Source: Prevotella sp. tf2-5 (lineage in GTDB: Bacteria > Bacteroidota > Bacteroidia > Bacteroidales > Bacteroidaceae). Taken from it: a DNA stretch of 64,000 nucleotides. The stretch spans positions 1 to 64,000 of the forward strand of contig NZ_FOWK01000009.1 of the NCBI RefSeq assembly GCF_900115435.1, written 5' to 3'. The notes beneath the pieces are model-generated. The model was given only the letters and a program-made list of their open reading frames with translations. It was not told the DNA's origin and did no database searches. This document shows positions 1 through 6,554 of this stretch, in pieces. Made by a program: the position numbers and the translations under genes. Every line of letters begins with the position of its first letter. The first letter of the stretch is position 1.

Positions 1-389
1 GGTAATTGACATACGGATTATCAGACAACTTCACAAGACGGCTCCTGTGTTATCTTGAGGTACCGCCACGTCGGTGTCCCCTTTTAACAGTTTGTTGCGT
101 CTTACTATATATTCTGAAGAAGTAAATTGATGGGCGGATACGTCCGTGTCATCTCATAGAAGTTTGTCTGGTAGGTCTGTTGTCGGTAGTCATTCTGTAC
201 CCAGCGTGAGGCGTTGGGCTGATAGCTACGACTTCTTCAAAAGCCATCGTACTAACGGACTTCATGCTAAGTGATTGATAATGAACGGTTAAAAAACAAT
301 AAATATTTTCCAATTATTTGGAAAGCAACATAGAAGATAACGGATAACAGTTCCGATTTTCTGATTCGGTTTTCAATGATTGATGGCAG

Positions 390-556
390 TCTCAAATCTC
401 AAATCTCAAATCTCAGTTAATTAATTTGGAAAAACTGTGATATTAAATTTATTATATATATAATATATATATTATATATATAATAATATATATACATAAA
501 AAATACGGTATTTTATGTGTTTACTTTCACTAAACTGAGATTTGAGATTTGAGATT
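390..556. repeat. Inverted repeat with AT-rich core
   Basis: The arm at 395-418 is an exact 24-nt reverse complement of 533-556. Both are built from the heptamer CTCAAAT/ATTTGAG. Between them, 437-500 is almost entirely alternating A and T and is itself close to palindromic. The structure could extrude as a large cruciform or fold as a long RNA hairpin. Confidence 0.85.
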
Positions 557-685
557 GTTTTTCCTTTTTCGCTAACTGTTATTTGTTATTTGTTTGAAAA
601 TCGTTTACAGAAAACTGAAAACTGAAATTCGCTAACTGTAATCTGTAATCTGTAATCTGTAATGCGTAGAGAAAGGAACGAGAAG

Positions 686-820
686 CCAGTATCTGCGATG
701 GCTTATTCCAGTATCTGTTGTGGGGTATTCCAGTATCTGTTGTGGGTGTATTCCAGTATCTGTTATAAGGGTATTCCAGGCATTGGAAAGGGGGGATTCC
801 AGATACTGGAGTGAGGTGTT
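686..820. repeat. Tandem array, six 22-23 bp units
   Basis: Units begin at 686, 708, 730, 753, 776 and 799. Each starts with CCAG, and the first four share CCAGTATCTG. Lengths are 22, 22, 23, 23, 23 and 22 bp. Most units end in TATT or GATT. The array lies about 70 bp upstream of a promoter. The units follow each other directly with no unique spacers, so this is not a CRISPR array. Confidence 0.85.
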
Positions 821-890
821 CCGTGCAGAATGCTTGAAGTGAGTACTTCAGAGTATAAGTCATGATCAATTTATTTTTTGTTGTATATTT

Positions 891-921
891 TTTGTTCATT
901 CAGAGAAAAAATGTATCTTTG
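891..921 (+). promoter_or_regulatory. Bacteroidota promoter for the 954 gene
   Basis: TTTG at 891-894 and TATCTTTG at 914-921 are separated by 19 bp, which matches the TTTG / TAnnTTTG pattern of the Bacteroidota primary sigma factor. The coding start is 33 bp further on. Confidence 0.75.
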
Positions 922-953
922 CACCAAAATTAAATCTAAAACCTAAAAAAGAA

Positions 954-1466
954 ATGAGAAAAGTAATTTGTTTGATGCTCCTGTTCGTAAGTATGGGATG
1001 CTTCGCACAGGATGAGGTGATTTTCCATAACGGAAATGTTGCCAAAGGAAAGGTCACAGAGGTAACAGATCTGTTTATCAAGTTCCGTTATGAGAACGAG
1101 GATGTTGACAATACCATCGGACGTGCCGCCCTCTCAGAGGTGCGTTTCGGCAGCGGTCGTGTGCAGCAGATGTCTCAGAAGGTGTATGTGAACTCACCAG
1201 ACGACTGGGAGAAGGTGCGCATCGTTAACGATAAGAACGAGGTGCTCGGCTTGAAGTCTCTGGGACAGGTGGAGAAGCACTCCAGTGGTACGTGGTCGTT
1301 CTCCATAACGGCAGGTCACTTCAGTGAGAAAACGATGAAAAAGATTCGTAAGGAGGCAGCCAAGCGTGGTGGTTGTATCGTGCTCTTGCTGAGTCAGAGC
1401 AGCCAGTCTGGTGGATTCTTCCAGGATGGTCACGCTTCGATGACAGGTGAAATCTATACCTATTGA
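954..1466 (+). CDS. Secreted protein of unknown function
   Basis: This is a 170-aa product with a clear signal peptide (MRKVICLMLLFVSMGCFAQ, probable cleavage after AQ). The first half of the mature part is beta-rich (VIFHNGNVAKGKVTEVTD). Near the C-terminus is a lysine/arginine helix followed by GGCIVLLLSQ and a Gly-rich tail. I do not recognise a family. The start is supported by the promoter 33 bp upstream. The stop lies 2 bp before the next ATG, so the two genes form a small two-gene unit of exported proteins, perhaps envelope components. No catalytic motif is visible. Confidence 0.75.
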   Translation: MRKVICLMLLFVSMGCFAQDEVIFHNGNVAKGKVTEVTDLFIKFRYENEDVDNTIGRAALSEVRFGSGRVQQMSQKVYVNSPDDWEKVRIVNDKNEVLGLKSLGQVEKHSSGTWSFSITAGHFSEKTMKKIRKEAAKRGGCIVLLLSQSSQSGGFFQDGHASMTGEIYTY

Positions 1467-1468
1467 TC

Positions 1469-1948
1469 ATGATGAGAAATACAGTTCTGTTAGTTTTCTC
1501 TATCCTCACGATGCTCGCCTACGGGCAGTCAGGTGAGAAGGTGATGTTGGAGGCAGGAACAATCGTTCCTGTGATTGCCAACCAGGAGATCAACGTGCAT
1601 CAGCTGAAAAATGGTGATATCATCGACTTGGTTACAGCCCGTGCTGTCGTCGTGAAAGGCGGTAAGATTGCCATCCCGATAAATGCCAGGGTAGAGGCAC
1701 GTGTGCGGACGACCTTGCGTGACTATGTCCCTCAGGTCAGCCGTCGTGTCATTATCGATATCCAGAAAGTTGTTCTTGAGAATGGTAAGGTGATTCCTCT
1801 GACCGATGGTGTTATCAGCTTTACCCCTCGTACTGTGAAACCAGAACGTGAGCTCGTTCCCTTGAGAGTGGTTTCCCCCAAAAAGGCATTTATCCCCACG
1901 GACTACGAGATGCAACCCAAGGTAGAGGTAACCCAGACACTGGAGTAA
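1469..1948 (+). CDS. Secreted protein of unknown function, second gene of pair
   Basis: The product has 159 aa from the ATG at 1469. A second ATG follows at once at 1472, and an in-frame TTG at 1463 is less likely. An N-terminal signal peptide (NTVLLVFSILTMLAYGQ) precedes a mature domain with the pattern AGTIVPVIANQEINVHQLKNGD. That resembles a small beta-barrel that sets limits on a 'value' segment, but I cannot name the family. The stop is immediately next to the convergent small membrane gene, with no space for a terminator. It is probably translated from the same mRNA as the upstream gene. Confidence 0.72.
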   Translation: MMRNTVLLVFSILTMLAYGQSGEKVMLEAGTIVPVIANQEINVHQLKNGDIIDLVTARAVVVKGGKIAIPINARVEARVRTTLRDYVPQVSRRVIIDIQKVVLENGKVIPLTDGVISFTPRTVKPERELVPLRVVSPKKAFIPTDYEMQPKVEVTQTLE

Positions 1949-2119
1949 TCACCCCTCCATCTTGATACCCTGTATATATCCGATCACACCGGCAATGATT
2001 AATAAGAATCCTGTCGTTAGGAATGCGTTGGTGGTGTGGTGCAACAGGTAACTAAGTAGCAGGACAAATGTTCCTGCTACTATTAGTATGATACCCATCC
2101 ATGATACGTGTTTCTTCAT
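1949..2119 (-). CDS. Small two-helix membrane protein
   Basis: The product has 56 aa with two hydrophobic segments (about residues 8-24 and 33-50) joined by a short HHTTNAF loop and ending in a short charged tail. An upstream in-frame start at 2182 exists, but the promoter -7 box lies at 2141-2149, so the transcript starts downstream of that codon and the ATG at 2119 is preferred. The gene converges on the preceding secreted-protein gene with no gap. Function is unknown; small proteins of this kind are common in Bacteroidales. Confidence 0.65.
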   Translation of the reverse strand: MKKHVSWMGIILIVAGTFVLLLSYLLHHTTNAFLTTGFLLIIAGVIGYIQGIKMEG

Positions 2120-2140
2120 CCTTTGGTGTGAATATTTGTT

Positions 2141-2173
2141 GCAAAGGTAGTATAAATCGGGTGAAAAACCAAA
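2141..2173 (-). promoter_or_regulatory. Promoter for the small membrane protein gene
   Basis: On the reverse strand TTTG (2170-2173) and TACCTTTG (2142-2149) are 20 bp apart. It decides the start codon of the gene below it, because the longer reading frame would begin upstream of the transcription start. Confidence 0.75.
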
Positions 2174-2231
2174 AGAATCCATGCGTTTTATATATTATAA
2201 TGTGGAATTGGGGTAAAAAAGACCCGGAAAG

Positions 2232-2263
2232 TTTGGCGGTATGTCTTTTTTTTCGTACCTTTG
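2232..2263 (+). promoter_or_regulatory. Promoter of the rpsF-rpsR-rplI operon
   Basis: TTTG at 2232-2235 and TACCTTTG at 2256-2263 have a 20-bp spacer, a textbook Bacteroidota promoter. The 5' leader of about 40 nt is AT-rich and has no Shine-Dalgarno before rpsF. Confidence 0.82.
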
Positions 2264-2309
2264 CACCCGCAATTTTGCAAAATAACAAATAATTATTATT
2301 TTTAGTAGT

Positions 2310-2654
2310 ATGAATCAATACGAAACCGTTTTCATTTTAACTCCCGTTTTGTCTGATGAGCAGACAAAGGAAACGGTCGCTAAATTCAAGAAGGTCCTCA
2401 CCGACAAGGGTGCAGAGATCGTGAACGAAGAGGCCTGGGGATTGAAGAAGATGGCTTATGCTATTCAGAAGAAGTCTACAGGTTTCTATTTCCTGATGGA
2501 GTTCAAGGCTGAGCCAGAAGTGATTAAGACTTTGGAGACCGCTTTCCGTCGTGACGAGAAAGTCATCCGTTTCCAGACAGTGAAGTTCGACAAGTATGCT
2601 GCAGAGTATGCAGAGAAGCGTCGTAACAAATTTGGTAAAAAAGAGGAGGCTTAA
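2310..2654 (+). CDS. rpsF: 30S ribosomal protein bS6
   Basis: The product has 114 aa, normal for bS6. It starts [18 protein letters not shown] and carries the conserved [18 protein letters not shown] and [10 protein letters not shown] segments. bS6 pairs with bS18 on the platform of the small subunit, close to the 3' end of 16S rRNA. It is the first gene of a three-gene ribosomal operon; rpsR follows after 3 bp. Confidence 0.97.
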   Translation: MNQYETVFILTPVLSDEQTKETVAKFKKVLTDKGAEIVNEEAWGLKKMAYAIQKKSTGFYFLMEFKAEPEVIKTLETAFRRDEKVIRFQTVKFDKYAAEYAEKRRNKFGKKEEA

Positions 2655-2657
2655 ACT

Positions 2658-2924
2658 ATGGCACAAGAGACAGAAATCCGTTATTTGACAGCTCCTTCTA
2701 TCGACACGAAGAAGAAGAAGTATTGCCGCTTCAAGAAGAGTGGTATTAAGTATGTGGACTATAAGGATCCCGAGTTCCTGAAGAAGTTCCTGAACGAGCA
2801 GGGTAAGATTCTTCCCCGTCGTATCACAGGTACCTCGCTGAAGTATCAGCGTCGCGTGGCTCAGGCTGTTAAGCGTGCTCGCCAGATTGCACTGCTTCCT
2901 TACGTTACTGATATGTTGAAATAA
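2658..2924 (+). CDS. rpsR: 30S ribosomal protein bS18
   Basis: The product has 88 aa. The family core is plain: [21 protein letters not shown], then [20 protein letters not shown], then [12 protein letters not shown]. bS18 binds next to bS6 on the small-subunit platform. In Flavobacterium, bS21, bS18 and bS6 have been described as sequestering the anti-Shine-Dalgarno, which bears on the strong Shine-Dalgarno in front of the next gene. Confidence 0.97.
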   Translation: MAQETEIRYLTAPSIDTKKKKYCRFKKSGIKYVDYKDPEFLKKFLNEQGKILPRRITGTSLKYQRRVAQAVKRARQIALLPYVTDMLK

Positions 2925-2926
2925 TT

Positions 2927-2936
2927 AAGGAGGAGG
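2927..2936 (+). promoter_or_regulatory. Strong Shine-Dalgarno before rplI
   Basis: AAGGAGGAGG ends 8 nt before the rplI ATG. Neither rpsF nor rpsR in the same operon has one, and almost no other gene in the window does, so the site stands out. Confidence 0.8.
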
Positions 2937-2944
2937 ACGACAAT

Positions 2945-3481
2945 ATGGAATTAATACTGAAAGAAGATATTATCGGTCTGGGATATAAGAACGATATTGT
3001 AAACGTGAAGTCTGGTTACGGTCGTAACTACCTGATTCCTCAGGGTAAGGCAGTCATCGCTTCTCCAATGGCAAAGAAGATCCTTGCCGAGAACCTGAAG
3101 CAGCAGGCTCACAAGCTCGCCGCTATCAAGGCTGAGGCTGAAAAGAAGGGTGAGGCTATCAAGGATGTTGCTCTGTGCATCGCCGCTAAGGTTAGTGCTA
3201 CAGGTCAGCTCTACGGTTCAGTGAACGCTAACATCGTTGCTGAGGAGTTGAAGAAGCTCGGTCATGACATTGATCGTAAGATCATCACCATGACAGACGC
3301 AAAGACCGTTGGTGACTATACAGCTATTGTTCACTTCCACAAGGAGGTTGAGGTTGCTATTCCTGTCAAGGTGGTTGCTGAGAATGCACCCGCTGAGAAG
3401 AAAGAGGAGGCTGCTCCCGTTGCTGAGGCACCTGTTGCTGAGGCTCCCGTTGAGGAGGCTGCTCCTGCTACAGAAGAATAA
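2945..3481 (+). CDS. rplI: 50S ribosomal protein bL9
   Basis: The product has 178 aa. The N-terminal rRNA-binding domain is typical (MELILKEDIIGLGYKNDIVNVKSGYGRNYLIP), followed by the long helix and the C-terminal domain. About 27 residues of Ala/Pro/Glu repeats (units such as PVAEAPVEEAAPA) extend the protein past the usual end, giving it a longer acidic tail than the roughly 150-aa family norm. It is the last gene of the rpsF operon, with a strong Shine-Dalgarno 8 nt upstream and a strong terminator 37 bp downstream. Confidence 0.96.
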   Translation: MELILKEDIIGLGYKNDIVNVKSGYGRNYLIPQGKAVIASPMAKKILAENLKQQAHKLAAIKAEAEKKGEAIKDVALCIAAKVSATGQLYGSVNANIVAEELKKLGHDIDRKIITMTDAKTVGDYTAIVHFHKEVEVAIPVKVVAENAPAEKKEEAAPVAEAPVAEAPVEEAAPATEE

Positions 3482-3517
3482 CCATGCTGTAAAGCAAATC
3501 ATAGTTATTATACGCAG

Positions 3518-3552
3518 AGAATCCCGAGTGTTTACTCGGGATTCTTTTTTTT
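3518..3552 (+). terminator. Rho-independent terminator of rpsF operon
   Basis: A 12-bp perfect stem (3518-3529 with 3534-3545), loop GTTT, is followed by eight T. It runs straight into the 9-bp repeat tract. Confidence 0.92.
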
Positions 3553-3596
3553 CTAGATTCTCTAGATATTCTAGATATTCTAGATTCTCTAGATTG
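3552..3596. repeat. Five 9-bp tandem repeats
   Basis: Five units of TCTAGAT(T/A)(C/T/G) begin at 3552, 3561, 3570, 3579 and 3588. Each contains the palindrome TCTAGA. The tract is non-coding and lies between two convergent terminators. Its 9-bp step matches the in-frame tracts found inside several genes of this window. Confidence 0.9.
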
Positions 3597-3601
3597 GCTG
3601 G

Positions 3602-3634
3602 AAAAAAAATAACCGCTGGATTCACATCCAGCGG
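3602..3634 (-). terminator. Terminator of the small lipoprotein gene
   Basis: On the reverse strand the stem GCCGCTGGAT/ATCCAGCGGT with a short loop is followed by a run of eight T. Confidence 0.85.
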
Positions 3635-3667
3635 CATTTCTCTCAATTTTTGTTCGAGTTGTTCTGA

Positions 3668-3832
3668 TTACTTAACGCTATCAGTAGCAACAGAGTCAGC
3701 AACAGCGGTAGTGTCAGCGCTATCAACAACCTCTACTGAATCGGTGTCAACCTCAGCCTGCTGAGCCTTGTTACCACAAGAAGCGAAAGAAACAGCTACG
3801 ATGGCTGCGAACATAAATACTAATTTTTTCAT
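3668..3832 (-). CDS. Small acidic lipoprotein
   Basis: The product has 54 aa from the ATG at 3832; a longer frame up to 3862 is less likely. MKKLVFMFAAIVAVSFASC is a lipoprotein signal with Cys19. The mature part is about 35 residues, nearly all Ala, Val, Asp, Ser and Thr, in loose repeats (DSVEVVDSADTTAVADSVAT), so it is acidic and probably unfolded. A reverse TACCTTTG box (3885-3892) lies about 50 bp upstream and a terminator lies downstream, so the gene is monocistronic. Function is unknown. Confidence 0.72.
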   Translation of the reverse strand: MKKLVFMFAAIVAVSFASCGNKAQQAEVDTDSVEVVDSADTTAVADSVATDSVK

Positions 3833-4061
3833 TTTTCTAAGCTTTTTAAATCTGTAAAACAATCATTTGTTTATTAAAACGCTGCAAAGGTAGGCATTTT
3901 TTTGATACGTTGTACTTTTTTTTGCGACTTTTTTTTGTGCTTTTTTGTAACTTTTTCGCAAGTCACTTAAAATCAAGCAATTACGAAATGTTAAAAATAT
4001 CGTCTTTTTTACACTTAATTGAATATTTGCTAAAAAACGACAATAATTGGAAGAATTTGTG

Positions 4062-4069
4062 TACCTTTG
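4062..4069 (+). promoter_or_regulatory. Promoter -7 box for mtaB
   Basis: TACCTTTG, 30 bp upstream of the ATG. The -33 region is weak (TTGG, not at ideal spacing). Confidence 0.55.
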
Positions 4070-4099
4070 CAATAACAAACACGACACCTTATTATATAT

Positions 4100-5434
4100 A
4101 TGATAGACTCGTCGATATTTCAAGGCAAGAAAGCCGCCTATTTTACCCTGGGCTGTAAGTTGAACTTCTCAGAGACATCAACCTTCGCGAAGATGCTTCA
4201 GGAGATGGGCGTGTTGACAGCTGCCAAGGGAGAGGAGGCGGATATCTGTCTGATCAATACCTGTTCTGTGACGGAGGTCGCTGACCATAAGTGCCGACAA
4301 GCCATCCACCGTATGGTACGCCAGCATCCTCATGCCTTTGTGGTGGTGACAGGATGTTATGCGCAGTTGAAGCCGGAAGCGGTCAGTAAGATAGAAGGTG
4401 TCGACCTGGTGTTGGGTGCAAATGAGAAGGCTCACCTCATCCAGTTCCTCTCCGATGGTTTCGTGAACCGCAACAGGGTTTCGACCTACAAGACGGAGAA
4501 GACGAAGGATATCAAGACCTTCGCACCCTCGTGCTCCCGTGGCAACCGTACCCGTTATTTCCTGAAGGTGCAAGACGGATGTGACTATTTCTGTACCTAT
4601 TGTACGATACCCTATGCCCGCGGTTTCAGTCGTAATCCCACCATCGCCTCTCTGGTGAGGCAGGCGGAAGAGGCTGTCCGTGAGGGCGGCAAGGAAATCG
4701 TGCTGACGGGAGTGAATATCGGTGATTTCGGAAAGACGACAGGGGAGACATTCCTGGATCTCGTGAAGGCACTGGATGACGTAGAGGGTATTGCCCGCTA
4801 CCGTATCAGTAGTCTGGAGCCTGACCTGCTGACTGACGAGCTGATCGACTTCTGTGCCAAGAGCCGTGCTTTCATGCCGCATTACCATATCCCCTTACAG
4901 AGTGGTAGTGATACCGTCTTGAAACTGATGCACCGTCATTACGACCGTCAGTTGTTTGCTGACAAGATCCATCTCATCAAATCAGTGATGCCGGATGCTT
5001 TCATTGGTGTCGACGTGATGGTAGGATGCCGGGGAGAGACTCCGGACTGTTTCGAGGAGACGTATGATTTCCTGAATACACTTGACGTGACGCAGTTGCA
5101 TGTTTTCCCATACTCGGAGCGTCCCGGGACCGCCGCCCTGAAGATACCCTATGTCGTCAGCGATGCCGACAAGCGGGAGCGCAGCAAGCGGCTCCTCGAC
5201 CTTTCTGACGAGAAGACGCATGCCTTCTATCAGCGATATATCGGACAGGATGCGGAGGTGTTGTTTGAGAAGGCACCACGTGGCAAGGCGATGCATGGGT
5301 TCACTAAGAACTATATCCGTGTGGAACTGTCACCCTCTGAGGCTCGTGAGGAATACGATAACCAACTGATACAAGTTCGTCTTGCGGATTTTAATCACGA
5401 TCAAACGGCACTGAGGGTTGAAAACTTAAAATAA
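4100..5434 (+). CDS. mtaB: tRNA t6A37 methylthiotransferase MtaB
   Basis: The product has 444 aa. It is a radical SAM enzyme that converts t6A37 to ms2t6A37 in tRNA. The N-terminal UPF0004 domain supplies three cluster cysteines (Cys19, Cys55, Cys86, in LGCKLN, NTCSVT and TGCYAQ). The radical SAM motif CDYFCTYC gives Cys161, Cys165 and Cys168. A TRAM-like C-terminal domain follows. The pattern NTCSVT and the overall length favour MtaB over MiaB and RimO. It has its own promoter box. A 49-bp gap separates it from the glycosyltransferase, which may be cotranscribed. Confidence 0.92.
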   Translation: MIDSSIFQGKKAAYFTLGCKLNFSETSTFAKMLQEMGVLTAAKGEEADICLINTCSVTEVADHKCRQAIHRMVRQHPHAFVVVTGCYAQLKPEAVSKIEGVDLVLGANEKAHLIQFLSDGFVNRNRVSTYKTEKTKDIKTFAPSCSRGNRTRYFLKVQDGCDYFCTYCTIPYARGFSRNPTIASLVRQAEEAVREGGKEIVLTGVNIGDFGKTTGETFLDLVKALDDVEGIARYRISSLEPDLLTDELIDFCAKSRAFMPHYHIPLQSGSDTVLKLMHRHYDRQLFADKIHLIKSVMPDAFIGVDVMVGCRGETPDCFEETYDFLNTLDVTQLHVFPYSERPGTAALKIPYVVSDADKRERSKRLLDLSDEKTHAFYQRYIGQDAEVLFEKAPRGKAMHGFTKNYIRVELSPSEAREEYDNQLIQVRLADFNHDQTALRVENLK

Positions 5435-5483
5435 TCGTCGCAAGACGCTTTTACAAAGCGAAGCGACTAAAAGAATTGAAGGA

Positions 5484-6533
5484 TTGAAAAAGGTTGCTAT
5501 TGTCATATTGAACTGGAATGGACAGAAGATGCTACAGCAGTATCTGCCCACAGTACTGCAGTATTCCCGTGAGGAGGCAGTCGTCTATGTGGCGGATAAC
5601 GCCTCCACGGACGACTCCCTGGAACTGCTCGCCAAGGATTTCCCAGAGTGTAAGGTCATCCGGTTAGAGAAAAACTGGGGTTTTGCGGAAGGTTATAACC
5701 AGGCATTACGACAGGTGGACGCGGAGTATTACCTGTTGTTGAATAGTGATATAGAGGTGACCCACCACTGGCTCACCCCCCTTGTTGAGTTCATGGATGT
5801 CCATCCGGAGGTGGCTGCATGCCAGCCCAAGCTGCTCTCCATCTTCGATAAGGACAGGTTTGAGTATGCGGGGGCGAGTGGGGGATTCCTCGACCGTCTT
5901 GGTTATCCGTTCTGCAGAGGACGTATCTTTGACACTGTGGAACAAGATGACGGACAGTACGACTATGCTATGGAAATCCTCTGGGCAACAGGTGCGGCAC
6001 TGATGATACGCTCCAAAGACTATTGGGACGCTGGTGGGCTGGATGCCCGTTTCTTTGCCCATAACGAGGAGATAGACCTCTGTTGGCGGCTGCGCATTCG
6101 TGGTCGTAAGATATACTGTCTGCCAGAGAGCTATGTATATCATGTGGGAGGTGGTACGTTGCCGAAGGGTAACCCCATGAAGACCTTCCTCAATTTCCGT
6201 AATAACCTGACGATGCTTTACAAGTGTCTTCCTGACTCGGAACTCAACCGGGTGATGCGATGGCGGTGGTTCCTTGACTACCTCGCTGCCTGGCAGACCC
6301 TGTTGATGAATGGGAACTGGGGAGACTTCTGTGCCATCTACCGTGCCCGTCGGGCTTTCAAGCGATGGAGGCATGACTTTGACACAGACCGTTCGGCTGT
6401 CCAGCAGTCACGGGTGTGTGACGTTATTCCAGAGCAGTGTTCCTTCTCTATCCTCTGGCAATACTACGTCAAAGGACGAAAACACTTTCAAAATTTGGTT
6501 TTTCATTCAAATTGTACTACCTTTGCAGATTAG
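5484..6533 (+). CDS. Family 2 glycosyltransferase
   Basis: The product has 349 aa and starts at a TTG; no ATG is available near the conserved N-terminus MKKVAIVILNWNG, and a GAAGGA sits just upstream. GT-A motifs are DNAS (38-41) and the metal-binding NSD (87-89). The region GGLDARFFAHNEEIDLCWRL is typical of rhamnosyl/polysaccharide GT2 enzymes. It probably adds a sugar to a cell-surface glycan; the acceptor is unknown. The last 14 codons also contain the complete promoter of iorA, so the C-terminus may be a neutral extension. Confidence 0.88.
   Translation: MKKVAIVILNWNGQKMLQQYLPTVLQYSREEAVVYVADNASTDDSLELLAKDFPECKVIRLEKNWGFAEGYNQALRQVDAEYYLLLNSDIEVTHHWLTPLVEFMDVHPEVAACQPKLLSIFDKDRFEYAGASGGFLDRLGYPFCRGRIFDTVEQDDGQYDYAMEILWATGAALMIRSKDYWDAGGLDARFFAHNEEIDLCWRLRIRGRKIYCLPESYVYHVGGGTLPKGNPMKTFLNFRNNLTMLYKCLPDSELNRVMRWRWFLDYLAAWQTLLMNGNWGDFCAIYRARRAFKRWRHDFDTDRSAVQQSRVCDVIPEQCSFSILWQYYVKGRKHFQNLVFHSNCTTFAD
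6494..6525 (+). promoter_or_regulatory. iorAB promoter inside the glycosyltransferase gene
   Basis: TTTG at 6494-6497 and TACCTTTG at 6518-6525 have a 20-bp spacer. The whole promoter lies before the upstream stop codon at 6531-6533. Confidence 0.8.
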
Positions 6534-6554
6534 AATTAAACAACATAACAAGAT

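Larger units (their letters stand above)
1..953. other. Repeat-rich non-coding stretch
   Basis: No confident gene lies here. Positions 2-274 read in one + frame with stops at 56-58, 128-130 and 272-274, and I do not recognise the product. From 390 to 556 two arms of a 7-bp repeat flank a very AT-rich core. From about 606 to 665 there are short direct repeats (GTAATCT, period 7). From 686 to 820 there is an array of 22-23 bp units. The promoter of the next gene closes the stretch. The ORFs readable on the reverse strand here translate the repeats and are not credible genes. Confidence 0.6.

Noticed and set aside
579..1081. Reverse-strand ORFs in the first kilobase
   Set aside because: They translate repeat units or the promoter region of the 954 gene and have no independent support.
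5706..6374. 222-codon reverse frame over the glycosyltransferase
   Set aside because: Antisense to GT2 motifs; no signals of its own.
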